Assembly: GCF_002419965.1 (NCBI RefSeq)
Contig: NZ_DIHC01000017.1
Location: 1-42,356 of the forward strand
Direction of reading: 5' to 3'
Origin: Pseudomonas sp. UBA5706
GTDB lineage: Bacteria; Pseudomonadota; Gammaproteobacteria; Pseudomonadales; Pseudomonadaceae
Length of the DNA stretch: 42,356 nucleotides
Shown here: piece after piece, positions 16,762 to 25,641 of the stretch
How the letters are laid out: every line of letters starts with the position of its first letter
Numbering within the stretch: position 1 is the first letter of the stretch
Program-made: the position numbers and the translations under genes
The notes under the pieces: model-generated
Database searches by the model: none
Told to the model about the DNA's origin: nothing
What the model saw: the letters and a program-made list of their open reading frames with translations, nothing else

Positions 16762-17673
16762 TCAGGCGGCGTTCTTGAGTTTCGGGTCCAGCGCATCGCG
16801 CAGACCGTCGCCCATCAGGTTGATTGCCAGCACGCTGAGCAAGATGGTCAGACCGGGTAGGCTCACCACCCACCAGGCGCGTTCGATGTAATCGCGAGCC
16901 GAAGCGAGCATGGTGCCCCACTCAGGCGTCGGCGGTTGTACACCCAGACCCAAAAAGCCCAGCGCCGCGGCGTCGAGGATGGCCGAGGAAAAGCTCAGGG
17001 TGGCCTGAACGATCAGCGGTGCCATGCAGTTGGGCAGTACGGTGATGAACATCAAGCGTGGCAGGGTGGCGCCGGCCAGACGGGCAGCGGTCACGTAGTC
17101 GCGGTTCAGTTCACCCATCACGGCGGCGCGGGTCAGCCGCACGTAGGACGGCAGCGAGACAATGGCGATGGCGATCACGGTGTTGATCAGGCCAGGGCCG
17201 AGGATTGCGACGATGGCAACCGCCAGCAGCAGCGAAGGCAAGGCCAGCATGATATCCATCAGACGCATGATGGTCGGCCCGAGGATTTTCGGGAAGAAAC
17301 CGGCCAGCAGGCCCATGAGGATCCCCGGAATCAGCGACATGACCACCGACGACAACCCGATCAGCAACGACAGGCGCGAACCCTGAATCAGGCGCGACAG
17401 CAGGTCACGTCCCAGCTCGTCGGTGCCCAGCAGAAACTGCCATTGGCCGCCTTCGAGCCAGACCGGCGGGGTCAGCAGGAAGTCACGGAACTGCTCGCTC
17501 GGGTCATGGGGCGCGACCCACGGGGCAAAGAGGGCGCAGAAAACCACCAGCAGCATGAACACCAGGCCTGCAACGGCGCCTTTGTTCTTCGAAAAGTGCT
17601 GCCAGAACTCTTTGTAGACGGACGGGTAGAGCAGGCTTTGATCGACTGCTACTACGGGAGTAGATGTGCTCAT
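16762..17673 (-). CDS. dppC: Dipeptide ABC transporter permease DppC
   Basis: This inner-membrane permease (303 residues) forms the peptide channel with DppB. The N-terminal cytoplasmic segment (YKEFWQHFSKNKGAV) precedes a first membrane helix and about five more. The EAA-type coupling loop is DYVTAARLAGATLPRLMFIT. The C-terminal part contains ALGFLGLGVQPPTPEWGTML, a strong OppC/DppC signature. The ATG at 17673 follows GAGATCAC, 10 bases beyond the dppB stop; an upstream ATG at 17715 lies inside dppB. Confidence 0.92.
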   Translation of the reverse strand: MSTSTPVVAVDQSLLYPSVYKEFWQHFSKNKGAVAGLVFMLLVVFCALFAPWVAPHDPSEQFRDFLLTPPVWLEGGQWQFLLGTDELGRDLLSRLIQGSRLSLLIGLSSVVMSLIPGILMGLLAGFFPKILGPTIMRLMDIMLALPSLLLAVAIVAILGPGLINTVIAIAIVSLPSYVRLTRAAVMGELNRDYVTAARLAGATLPRLMFITVLPNCMAPLIVQATLSFSSAILDAAALGFLGLGVQPPTPEWGTMLASARDYIERAWWVVSLPGLTILLSVLAINLMGDGLRDALDPKLKNAA

Positions 17674-17683
17674 AAAAGTGATC

Positions 17684-18694
17684 TCAGCGCTGGTGACGAA
17701 TGCGTGGGTTGGCAAAGCCGTAGAGGATGTCCACCACGAAGTTGACCAGAATCACCAGGCAGGCGATTAACAGGATGCCGTTCTGCACGACAGGGTAGTC
17801 GCGCGCGCCAATGGCTTCGATCAGCCATTTGCCGATACCCGGCCAGGAGAAGATCGTTTCGGTCAGTACCGCACCGGCGAGCAGCGTGCCCACCTGCAGG
17901 CCGAACACGGTCAGCACGGGAATCAACGCGTTACGCAGGCCATGGACGAACACCACGCGAGCCGGCGACAGGCCCTTGGCGCGAGCGGTGCGCACGTAGT
18001 CTTCGCGCAGGACTTCGAGCATCGAAGAGCGGGTCATCCGCGCGATCACTGCCAGCGGAATCGTGCCCAGCACGATGGCCGGCAGAATCAGGTGACGCAG
18101 TGCGTCAATGAACGAGCCTTCTTCATCGCTGAGCAGGGTGTCGATCAGCATGAAGCCGGTTTTTGGAGGAATGTCATACAAAAGGTCGATACGACCCGAC
18201 ACCGGGGTCCAGCCCAGCGATACCGAGAAGAACATGATCAGGATCAGGCCCCACCAGAAGATCGGCATTGAGTATCCCGCAAGCGAGATACCCATGACCC
18301 CATGATCGAACAGGGACCCTCGTTTGAGGGCCGCAATCACCCCGGCCAGAAGCCCGAGGATGCCAGCGAATATCAGCGCCGCAATCGACAGTTCCAGGGT
18401 GGCCGGGAACAGTGACGTGAATTCGGTCCACACGCTGGTGCGCGTCCGCAACGATTCGCCCAGGTCGCCATGGGCGAGCTTGCCGACGTAATCGATGTAT
18501 TGCGCATAAAGGGGCTTGTTCAGGCCAAGACGTTCCATGGCTTGTGCGTGCATTTCCGGATCGACCCGGCGTTCACCCATCATGACTTCGACCGGGTCGC
18601 CCGGAATCAGGCGAATCAGTGCGAAGGTCAACAAGGTGATGCCGAAGAAGGTGGGTATCAGTAACCCCACTCGGCGGGCGATAAAACTAAACAT
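17684..18694 (-). CDS. dppB: Dipeptide ABC transporter permease DppB
   Basis: This 336-residue inner-membrane permease begins MFSFIARRVGLLIPTFFGIT and continues with LTFALIRLIPGDPVEVMMGE, the standard DppB/OppB N-terminus with a periplasmic domain after the first helix. The coupling loop is DYVRTARAKGLSPARVVFVH and the end DILYGFANPRIRHQR is typical. It is first of the BCDF block, 73 bases after the adjacent binding-protein gene, and a stem-loop sits in that gap. The ribosome binding site GAGG lies upstream of the ATG at 18694. Confidence 0.93.
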   Translation of the reverse strand: MFSFIARRVGLLIPTFFGITLLTFALIRLIPGDPVEVMMGERRVDPEMHAQAMERLGLNKPLYAQYIDYVGKLAHGDLGESLRTRTSVWTEFTSLFPATLELSIAALIFAGILGLLAGVIAALKRGSLFDHGVMGISLAGYSMPIFWWGLILIMFFSVSLGWTPVSGRIDLLYDIPPKTGFMLIDTLLSDEEGSFIDALRHLILPAIVLGTIPLAVIARMTRSSMLEVLREDYVRTARAKGLSPARVVFVHGLRNALIPVLTVFGLQVGTLLAGAVLTETIFSWPGIGKWLIEAIGARDYPVVQNGILLIACLVILVNFVVDILYGFANPRIRHQR

Positions 18695-18731
18695 CTTTTC
18701 GTGTACCTCATCAGCCGGTTAGGCGTGTTCC

Positions 18732-18756
18732 GGCGGGTCTCAACTAAGAGCCCGCC
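18732..18756 (-). promoter_or_regulatory. Stem-loop between dppA and dppB
   Basis: GGCGGG (18732-18737) and CTC (18739-18741) pair with GAG (18748-18750) and CCCGCC (18751-18756). There is one bulged base and a six-base loop. It follows the dppA stop by about a dozen bases. Such hairpins often protect the binding-protein mRNA 3' end or partly terminate, so that binding protein exceeds permease. Confidence 0.6.
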
Positions 18757-18767
18757 AGATTCTTCTT

Positions 18768-20375
18768 CTACTTCACTTGGGTGGTAGCGAAGTTATTAGT
18801 GGTGAGAGGGCTAATGTAATAACCCTCCACGTTTTTGCGCATAGCAGTGAACATCTTGGTGTGCGCCATGCTGATCCATGGCTGGTCCTGATTGAAGATA
18901 ACCTGCGCCTGCTCATAGAGTGAGGCCCGTTCGGCCGGATCGGTTTTTTCCCGAGCCTGATCGATCAGCGTCTGGAACTTCTGATTGCACCAGCGTGCGT
19001 AGTTTTCGCCGTTTTTGGCGGCCTCGCAGCTGAGCATTGGGGTGAGGAAGTTATCAGGGTCGCCATTGTCGCCTGACCAGCCGGCCGACACCATGTCGTG
19101 CTCGCCGTTTTTGGCCCGTTTGAGCATTTCGCCCCATTCCATGACGCGAATATCTACCTTAATGCCGACTTTCGCCAAATCGGCCTGCATCATTTGCGCG
19201 CCCATCGTCGGATTCGGGTTGGTCGGGCCGCCGCCATTACGCGTGAAGAGGGTAAACGTGGTGCCATCCGGTACGCCCGCTTCCTTAAGCAACGCACGTG
19301 CCTTGTCCAGGTCGTGCGCAGGGTTCTTCAGGTCTTTGTTGTAGCCCAGCAGCGTGTCCGGGTAAGGGTTGACCGCAGCGGTCGCGTTGCCTGCCCCAAA
19401 CAACGCCTTGACGTAGGCCTCTTTGTCGAAGGCGATGTCGATGGCCTTACGAACGCGCACGTCGCTCATGTATTTATGCGCGGTGTTCAGCGCGGTATAC
19501 GCGGTGGTCATCGCGTTCAGCTCGTCGACCTTCAGATTCGGATCTTTCTTGATGCTCGGGATGTCATCGGGTTTGGGGTATAGCGCCACCTGGCATTCGT
19601 TGGCCTTGAGCTTCTGCAGACGCACATTGTTGTCGGTGGTGATGGACAGGATCAGCGCGTCAGCCGGCGGCTTGCCGCGGAAGTAGTCCGGGTTGGCCTT
19701 GAAGCGCACCTGGGCGTCCTTGGCGTAGCGCTGGAAGATGAATGGGCCGGTACCGACAGGCTGACTGTTCAGGTTGTCGGTCTTGTTGGCCTTGAGCAAT
19801 TGATCGGCATATTCGGCCGGATAGATCGAAGCGAAGGCCATGGCCATGTCGGCGAGGAAGGGTGCTTCGCGACGGGTGAGGGTGAATTTGACGGTGTTGT
19901 CGTCAATCTTTTCGACACTACTGAGCAGTTCCTTGAAACCCATGCTCTCGAAATATGGATAGCCTACGGCCGACTGTTTATGCCATGGGTGGTTCGGGTC
20001 CAACTGCCGCTGGAAACTCCAGACCACGTCGTCGGCGTTCATATCCCGTGTCGGTTTGAAGTATTCGGTGGTGTGGAACTTGACGCCTTTGCGCAGATGG
20101 AACGTGTAATTGAGCCCGTCTTCACTGATCTCCCACGAATCGGCCAGCGCGGGCTGGATCTCGGTGGTGCCGGGCTTGAAGTCCACCAGCCGGTTGAACA
20201 CGGTTTCGGCTGACGCGTCAGCGGTAACGGCCGTGGTGTACAGCGCGATGTCGAAGCCTTCCGGACTGGCTTCGGTGCAGACCACCAGTGGCTTGGCCGA
20301 GACGCCGACCGCGACGCTGAACAGTGCCAGTGCAACTGCGTTTCGCAATGTTGCGAGTTTGAATGTCGATTTCAA
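18768..20375 (-). CDS. dppA: Periplasmic peptide-binding protein, DppA family (paralogue next to dppB)
   Basis: This SBP_bac_5 family protein (535 residues) captures peptides in the periplasm for DppBCDF. The best start is an unusual TTG at 20375: GGAGG lies eight bases before it, and translation then begins MKSTFKLATLRNAVALALFS, a textbook signal peptide cleaved near VSA-KPLVVC. ATG codons at 20405 and 20429 have no ribosome binding site, and 20429 falls within a stem-loop. The mature chain shows CTEASPEGFD, ETVFNRLVDF, the family segment LNYTFHLRKGVKFHT and a C-terminal GWSGDNGDPDNF. Its position matches PA4502 (dppA4) of PAO1, where the four clustered paralogues are described as having different peptide preferences. 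Confidence 0.9.
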   Translation of the reverse strand: MKSTFKLATLRNAVALALFSVAVGVSAKPLVVCTEASPEGFDIALYTTAVTADASAETVFNRLVDFKPGTTEIQPALADSWEISEDGLNYTFHLRKGVKFHTTEYFKPTRDMNADDVVWSFQRQLDPNHPWHKQSAVGYPYFESMGFKELLSSVEKIDDNTVKFTLTRREAPFLADMAMAFASIYPAEYADQLLKANKTDNLNSQPVGTGPFIFQRYAKDAQVRFKANPDYFRGKPPADALILSITTDNNVRLQKLKANECQVALYPKPDDIPSIKKDPNLKVDELNAMTTAYTALNTAHKYMSDVRVRKAIDIAFDKEAYVKALFGAGNATAAVNPYPDTLLGYNKDLKNPAHDLDKARALLKEAGVPDGTTFTLFTRNGGGPTNPNPTMGAQMMQADLAKVGIKVDIRVMEWGEMLKRAKNGEHDMVSAGWSGDNGDPDNFLTPMLSCEAAKNGENYARWCNQKFQTLIDQAREKTDPAERASLYEQAQVIFNQDQPWISMAHTKMFTAMRKNVEGYYISPLTTNNFATTQVK

Positions 20376-20418
20376 GAAAGCGCCCTCCGCAAGTGTTGAA
20401 GCCATTACTGAGTGGGTG

Positions 20419-20457
20419 TTTCGAGGCATTAAGTTCTGTTTGGGAACTGCCTCGAAA
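20419..20457 (-). promoter_or_regulatory. Stem-loop between opdP and dppA
   Basis: TTTCGAGGCA (20419-20428) is perfectly complementary to TGCCTCGAAA (20448-20457). A further GTTC/GAAC pair lies inside the loop. On the minus strand it comes after the opdP stop and about 45 bases before the TTG start of dppA. No T-run follows, so processing, mRNA stabilisation or translational control is likelier than full termination. Confidence 0.65.
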
Positions 20458-20476
20458 CTGCCCACGGTTGTGGTGG

Positions 20477-21859
20477 TTACAAGATGTTGAACGGAATGGT
20501 GGTCACCAGACGGAATTCATTGATGTTGCCATCAGCCTGGTTGGCGCTCGCACGGTGGGTGGTGTACGTGCCGCGCATGGTCGACGCCTTCAGCGGGCCG
20601 GACTGCATGGTATAGGAAGCGCCCACGCCGTATTCGTAGTGGGTTTCGCCATCCATGCCGCGTACGTCATAGGCGGTACCTTTATAGTGGGTGCCGTCGA
20701 TATCAAAACCACGCGCCTGATAGACGTTGAACTTCAAGCCCGGCACGCCGTAATCGGCCATGTTCAGCAGGTAGCTCAGCTGTACCGATTTCTCGTTCGG
20801 GCCGTTGAAGTCCGAGAGCAGGGAGTTGGCCAGGAAGATGGCGTTGGTGTCATGCACGTAGTCGAAGTAGGTGTCACCCTCGACTTCCTGGTACGCGATG
20901 CTGAAGCTGTGCGCCTTGTGGGTAGCGGTCAACGACAGGCTGTAGGTGTCGTTGTCGATCGGGCCCATCTTCTTCTGACCGGAATCTTTGGTTTTGTAGT
21001 AGTTCAGGTTGGTGCTCAGGCCCAGCACATCGGTGTCGCCCAGTTCATGCAGGAACGAGAAGTAGTACTGGTGCCAGAAGTCCTGAACGTTGGAGACGTA
21101 AAAGCTGGTGGTCAGACTCTTGAGCGGCTTGTAGTCCACACCGGCCATGTCCACGCGATCGGCTTCGACATTCGCGTTTGCAGTGTACTCGGAGCGGAAT
21201 TTGGTCAGGCTCTGTTCGGAGCGCGGTGAAACGCGATCAAAGCTGCCGGCCTGGAATGACAGGTTGTTGAATTCCTCGCTGAGGATGCTCACGCCTTCAA
21301 AACTGGAGGGCAGTGCACGGTTGCCAATGTAGGCGATCACCGGCGTGTTCACAGACTGGCGGCCTGCCGTCAGGGTGGTGTTGGAAATGCGCGCCTTGAT
21401 GTTGCCCAGGCCCAGCTTGCTCCACTGGCCGACCGCGTCACCGTTGTTCCGGGTGAGGGTACGGTTGGCGCCGCCCATCAGGTCGTCTTTGTCGCGATCC
21501 AGCGCAACGGCGTTGTAGACCGCCATCTGGGTCGCAAAACCGATAGGGCCTTGGGTAAAGCCCGAGCTGTAGTCAACGATGGTGCCCTGCACCCAGTTGA
21601 TCCGGCGTGGATCACGGTCGACCACGGCGCCGTTCTCGCTGCGGCTGAATGTGCCGCCCCGACGCAGCAACTCATTGGCGTACCAGTTCTTGGTCGAACC
21701 GGTCACTTTCGAGTCTTCCAGAAAGCCGTTGGCTTCGCTCTGGGCGTTACTTGTCGCCAAGGTGGTCGGTACGAACTCCTGGCTGGTTGGCTCGGCGTGA
21801 GCCGTGACGCTAAATGCAATTGCGGATAAGGCGAATACAGCTGTGCTGGCTTTTTTCAC
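20477..21859 (-). CDS. opdP: OprD-family outer-membrane peptide porin
   Basis: This 460-residue outer-membrane porin of the OprD family lets basic amino acids or small peptides cross the outer membrane. The signal peptide is MKKASTAVFALSAIAFSVTA followed by HA-E. The mature start has GFLEDSKVTGSTKNWYANEL, typical of OprD proteins, with NWVQGTIVDYSSGFTQGPIG a little later and a terminal aliphatic IPFNIL in place of an aromatic residue. The start is GTG at 21859 with GGGAG about ten bases before it; the longer open frame to 21994 has no signal peptide at its own start. It lies between two peptide-binding genes, as PA4501 (OpdP/OpdD) does in PAO1, supporting a dipeptide role. Confidence 0.86.
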   Translation of the reverse strand: MKKASTAVFALSAIAFSVTAHAEPTSQEFVPTTLATSNAQSEANGFLEDSKVTGSTKNWYANELLRRGGTFSRSENGAVVDRDPRRINWVQGTIVDYSSGFTQGPIGFATQMAVYNAVALDRDKDDLMGGANRTLTRNNGDAVGQWSKLGLGNIKARISNTTLTAGRQSVNTPVIAYIGNRALPSSFEGVSILSEEFNNLSFQAGSFDRVSPRSEQSLTKFRSEYTANANVEADRVDMAGVDYKPLKSLTTSFYVSNVQDFWHQYYFSFLHELGDTDVLGLSTNLNYYKTKDSGQKKMGPIDNDTYSLSLTATHKAHSFSIAYQEVEGDTYFDYVHDTNAIFLANSLLSDFNGPNEKSVQLSYLLNMADYGVPGLKFNVYQARGFDIDGTHYKGTAYDVRGMDGETHYEYGVGASYTMQSGPLKASTMRGTYTTHRASANQADGNINEFRLVTTIPFNIL

Positions 21860-22016
21860 GTTTTCAAGCTCCCGTTTACATCTTTTATAGAGGCCGGTTT
21901 TTATGAGTGGGCCGGCTTTGGTGGAACGGCCTCGTGGGCCTTTTTTCGCTCTTTCCGCGGATTGCGGATAAAGCTGTGCCAAAGGCGAAATCACCTGTGG
22001 CGGGGGTTGCCTTGGG

Positions 22017-23618
22017 TTATTCGGCGATGCTTACGCCCGAGAAGCTGTTGCGTCCGAAGGGACTGACCAGAAAGCCCTGGACCTGCGTGCGCATAGGCTG
22101 GATGACAGTTGAGTGGGCTATCGGCGTGATCGGCACCTGACTCTTGAGGTAGTGCTGCGCTTGTTTGTACAGGGTGATCCGTTGGCCGGTGTCCGCCGTT
22201 GAAATCGCCGACTTGATCAACGCCTCGTATTTTTCATCGCACCACATCGAGTAATTGTTGCCGCCGATTGATGCGCAGCTGTACAGCGTGCCCATCCAGT
22301 TGTCCGGGTCGCCGTTGTCGCCGGTCCAGCCGATCAGCGAGATATCGTGCTCGCCGTTCTTGGTGCGCTTGAGGTACTCGCCCCATTCGTAACTGACGAT
22401 GGTGACCTTGATGCCGACCTTGGCCCAATCTGCCTGGAGCATCTGTGCCATCAGCTTGGCGTTGGGGTTGTAGGGCCGCTGCACGGGCATTGCCCACAGC
22501 GTCAATTCGGTGCCTTCCTTGACGCCGGCGGCACGCAGTAGCTCGCGGGCCTTGTCGAGGTCGTACGGCGCGTCCTTGACAGTTTCGTCGTAGGACCATT
22601 GGGTCGGTGGCATGGCGTTTTGCGCCAACTGGCCTGCACCCTGATACACCGCGTCGATGATGGCTTTCTTATCGACTGCCATGTCCAGCGCCTGACGCAC
22701 TTGCAGGTTGTCCAGCGGCGCGTGACGGACGTTGTAGGAGATGTAGCCAAGATTGAAGCCAGGCTTCTCGATGACGTTCAATTGTTTATCCGCCTTGATC
22801 GAAGCAAGGTCAGCCGGACGCGGGTTGAGGGTAACCTGGCACTCGTTTTTCCTGAGTTTCTGCACACGCACCGATGCGTCGGTATTGATGGCGAATATCA
22901 GTTGATCAACCTTTACCCGACTCGGGTCCCAAAAGTGTTTATTGGCAACATAGCGGATCTGCGAATCTTTCTGATAACGCTGGAAAACAAAAGGGCCGGT
23001 ACCAATCGGAGACTGGTTTATCTCGCGAACATTGCCTGATGCTATCAGTTTGGCGGCATATTCCGCGGAGAGAATTGAAGCGAAGTTCATTGCGATATTC
23101 TGGATAAACGCGGCGTCTACTTTGTTCAGCGTAAATACAACGGTCATTGGCCCGGTTTTTTCAACCGACTTGATGTTCTTGTCCAGTCCCATGCTGGTGA
23201 AGTAAGGGAATTCGGTCGGATAGGCGACACGGAATGGATGGTCTTTCTGCAGCATCCGGTTGAACGTAAACAGGACGTCATCGGCATTGAAGTCGCGAGT
23301 GGGTGTGAAAAATGTGTTGCTGTGGAATTTCACCCCTTCACGCAAATGGAAGGTGTAGCTCAGACCGTCCGGGGAAACGTCCCAGCCGGTTGCCAAGGCA
23401 GGAACCACGCTGGTCTGTCCGCGTTCGAACTCGGCCAGGCGGTTGTAAATTGGCTCTGCGGCATCGTTGTCCGTGCCGGACGTGTACTGGGCGATGTCGA
23501 AGCCCGCAGGACTGCCCTCGGAGCAGAACACCAGACTTTTGGTTGCAGCTTGGGTTGCCGGAACTGCAGCCAATAGCCCGGCGGTTAATACTGAACTCAG
23601 CACGATGTGTTTAAACAT
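22017..23618 (-). CDS. dppA: Periplasmic peptide-binding protein, DppA family (second paralogue)
   Basis: This 533-residue binding protein has the signal peptide MFKHIVLSSVLTAGLLAAVP ending near TQA-A. The mature N-terminus contains LVFCSEGSPAGFDIAQYTSG. Also visible are LSYTFHLREGVKFHSN, the pocket-lining segment GYISYNVRHAPLDNLQVRQA and the C-terminal IGWTGDNGDPDNWMGTLYSC. AAGGA precedes the ATG at 23618; an upstream in-frame ATG at 23681 lacks support. It lies 157 bases upstream of opdP on the same strand, like PA4500 (dppA3). It is closer to the next two paralogues than to the one beside dppB, since it shares the CSEGSPAGFD and YNPNAKLMAQMLQADW segments with the next one. Confidence 0.9.
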   Translation of the reverse strand: MFKHIVLSSVLTAGLLAAVPATQAATKSLVFCSEGSPAGFDIAQYTSGTDNDAAEPIYNRLAEFERGQTSVVPALATGWDVSPDGLSYTFHLREGVKFHSNTFFTPTRDFNADDVLFTFNRMLQKDHPFRVAYPTEFPYFTSMGLDKNIKSVEKTGPMTVVFTLNKVDAAFIQNIAMNFASILSAEYAAKLIASGNVREINQSPIGTGPFVFQRYQKDSQIRYVANKHFWDPSRVKVDQLIFAINTDASVRVQKLRKNECQVTLNPRPADLASIKADKQLNVIEKPGFNLGYISYNVRHAPLDNLQVRQALDMAVDKKAIIDAVYQGAGQLAQNAMPPTQWSYDETVKDAPYDLDKARELLRAAGVKEGTELTLWAMPVQRPYNPNAKLMAQMLQADWAKVGIKVTIVSYEWGEYLKRTKNGEHDISLIGWTGDNGDPDNWMGTLYSCASIGGNNYSMWCDEKYEALIKSAISTADTGQRITLYKQAQHYLKSQVPITPIAHSTVIQPMRTQVQGFLVSPFGRNSFSGVSIAE

Positions 23619-23945
23619 GACAATCCTTATCGTCTGTTGCGTGAGGCACTCCGGAAACACCATTGGCATTCGTTTGCGCAAACGGAATTTCCAGTCGGAA
23701 AACCCGACCGACAGATCAACGGCAAATATCAGATGCGGGAACCGAAGACGGTATGTCGGTCACACCGCACAGTAAATACATCTGAGTCCTTAAAACTTTG
23801 TAGGAAAAGTGTATATCGTTAGTAGGCCAATTCTTAGACTTGCGGTTGCGCATCTAACGATATGCATTTTCATTTATGAATCACGCACATAGCGACACAG
23901 TCGCGATACCTGAAGGTACCGCGACCGTGAAGTCACATGGAGGTA
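23619..23945. other. Intergenic region between two dppA paralogues, with three symmetrical elements
   Basis: These 327 bases form the upstream region of the 22017-23618 gene. They hold a perfect 14-bp palindrome CGTTTGCGCAAACG at 23671-23684, 53 bases from that start and a good operator candidate. They also hold a 10-bp inverted repeat, ATATCGTTAG (23813-23822) with CTAACGATAT (23854-23863), and a stem-loop at 23900-23925 (GTCGCG/CGCGAC with inner TACC/GGTA). No coding frame was found. The stem-loop lies just after the neighbouring gene's stop and may end its transcript. Confidence 0.55.
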
Positions 23946-25574
23946 TTACTTACCGCTGACGCTCACGCCATAGAACGAGTTCAGACCGAATGGGCTGATC
24001 TTGAAGTCCTGAACTTCCTTACGCATTGGCTGATAAACAGTGGAGTGGGCAATCGGAGTCATCGGAACCGCGTCCTTGAGCAAGTGCTGAGCCTGTTTGT
24101 ACAGCTCGGTGCGCTTGGCCTGGTCGGTGGTTTCCTTGGCTTCGTGGATCAGCTTGTCGAAAGGCTTGTCACACCACTTGGCAAAGTTGTTGCCGTTCAT
24201 TGCGTCACAGCCGAACAGGGTGCCCAGCCAGTTATCCGGGTCGCCGTTATCGCCGCTCCAGCCAATCAGCATCGCGCCGTTTTCACCCGCCTTGGCGCGC
24301 TTGATGTACTCGCCCCACTCGTAGGAGACGATCTTGGCGTTGATGCCGATCTTCTTCCAGTCGTTCTGCAGCATCTCGGCCATCAGCTTGGCGTTCGGGT
24401 TATACGGACGCTGAACCGGCATCGCCCACAGGGTAATTTCGGTACCTTCCTTCACGCCGGCTTGCTTGAGCAGGTCCTTGGCTTTGGCGACATCGTATGG
24501 CGAGTCCTTGATGGTGGTGTCGTAAGACCACTGAGTCGGCGGCATGGCGTTGACAGCCAACTGGCCCGCGCCCTGATACACCGCGTCGATGATGGCTTTT
24601 TTGTCGACTGCCATATCCAATGCCTGGCGTACTTTCAGGTCTGCCAGAGGGTTCGGCTTATCGTCGCCCTTGATTTTCGGCATCACGTTGTAGGCGATGT
24701 AGCCCAGGTTGAAACCTGCCTGATCAGGCATCTTCAGCGCAGGGTCGGCCTTCAACGGCGCCAGATCGGCAGGACGCGGGTAGTCGGTGACCTGGCATTC
24801 GTTCTTCTTCAGCTTCTGCATGCGAACCGAAGCGTCGGTGGTGATGGCGAAAATCAGATTGTCGACTTTGACGTCTTCAGGCTTCCAGTAATCCTTGTTT
24901 CCGGTGAAACGGATGTTGGAGTCTTTCTGGTAGCTCTTGAATACGAAAGGACCGGTACCGATCGGCTTCTGGTTGATTTCTTCCGGCTTGCCTTGCTTGA
25001 GCAACTGGGCGGCGTATTCAGCGGACTGAATCGAAGCGAAGCTCATAGCCAGGTTCTGAATGAACGCTGCGTCTACCACGCCGAGGGTCATCTTGACCGT
25101 GTGATCGTCAATCTTCTCGATCTTGGTGATGTTGGTGTCCATCGCCATGTCGGTGAAGTACGGGAATTCGGTCGGGTACGCCTTACGGAACGGATCATCC
25201 TTGTTGATCATGCGGTTGAACGTAAATAACACGTCGTCGGCATTGAAGGCACGGGTGGGTTTGAAATAGGGCGTGGTGTGGAACTTGACACCTTCACGCA
25301 GGTGGAAGGTGTAGCTCAGGCCGTCCGGGGACACGTCCCAGCTGGTGGCCAGGCCTGGAATGACAGCGGTGCCGCCTCGTTCGAACTGGCTCAAACGGTT
25401 GAAAACGGTCTCGGCCGAAGCGTCGAAGTCGGTGCCGGTGGTGTATTGACCTGGGTCGAAACCAGCGGGGCTGCCTTCAGAACAGAACACCAGGTTTGAT
25501 GCTGCTTGAGCGAAGGGAGCGCTGGCGATCAAACCTGCGCCGAGTAGAAACGGAATGACCGCTTTTTTGAGCAT
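23946..25574 (-). CDS. dppA: Periplasmic peptide-binding protein, DppA family (third paralogue)
   Basis: This 542-residue binding protein starts MLKKAVIPFLLGAGLIASAP with cleavage near AQA-A, then LVFCSEGSPAGFDPGQYTTG. GAGG five bases before the ATG at 25574 supports the start. The SBP_bac_5 hallmarks LSYTFHLREGVKFHTT and IGWSGDNGDPDNWLGTLFGC are present. It carries a short insertion (residues IKGDDKPNP) compared with its neighbours at the 'YNV' strand. By position it corresponds to PA4497 (dppA2). The adjacent regulator psdR and peptidase mdpA recalled from PAO1 are not found between this gene and the preceding paralogue. Confidence 0.9.
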   Translation of the reverse strand: MLKKAVIPFLLGAGLIASAPFAQAASNLVFCSEGSPAGFDPGQYTTGTDFDASAETVFNRLSQFERGGTAVIPGLATSWDVSPDGLSYTFHLREGVKFHTTPYFKPTRAFNADDVLFTFNRMINKDDPFRKAYPTEFPYFTDMAMDTNITKIEKIDDHTVKMTLGVVDAAFIQNLAMSFASIQSAEYAAQLLKQGKPEEINQKPIGTGPFVFKSYQKDSNIRFTGNKDYWKPEDVKVDNLIFAITTDASVRMQKLKKNECQVTDYPRPADLAPLKADPALKMPDQAGFNLGYIAYNVMPKIKGDDKPNPLADLKVRQALDMAVDKKAIIDAVYQGAGQLAVNAMPPTQWSYDTTIKDSPYDVAKAKDLLKQAGVKEGTEITLWAMPVQRPYNPNAKLMAEMLQNDWKKIGINAKIVSYEWGEYIKRAKAGENGAMLIGWSGDNGDPDNWLGTLFGCDAMNGNNFAKWCDKPFDKLIHEAKETTDQAKRTELYKQAQHLLKDAVPMTPIAHSTVYQPMRKEVQDFKISPFGLNSFYGVSVSGK

Positions 25575-25641
25575 GGTGGCCTCAGTTGTTGTCATTTTTT
25601 GGTTGAGGGTACGACCTTATGGGTCGGCCCTGCGGATACTT

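Noticed and set aside
18669..18767. An extra promoter before dppB
   Set aside because: No -35/-10 pair was found in the gap; the stem-loop and close spacing fit readthrough from dppA better.
23937..25229. A 430-codon plus-strand frame opposite the third dppA paralogue
   Set aside because: It is entirely antisense to an intact binding-protein gene. Similar antisense frames opposite the other paralogues show the same composition, so it is a shadow.
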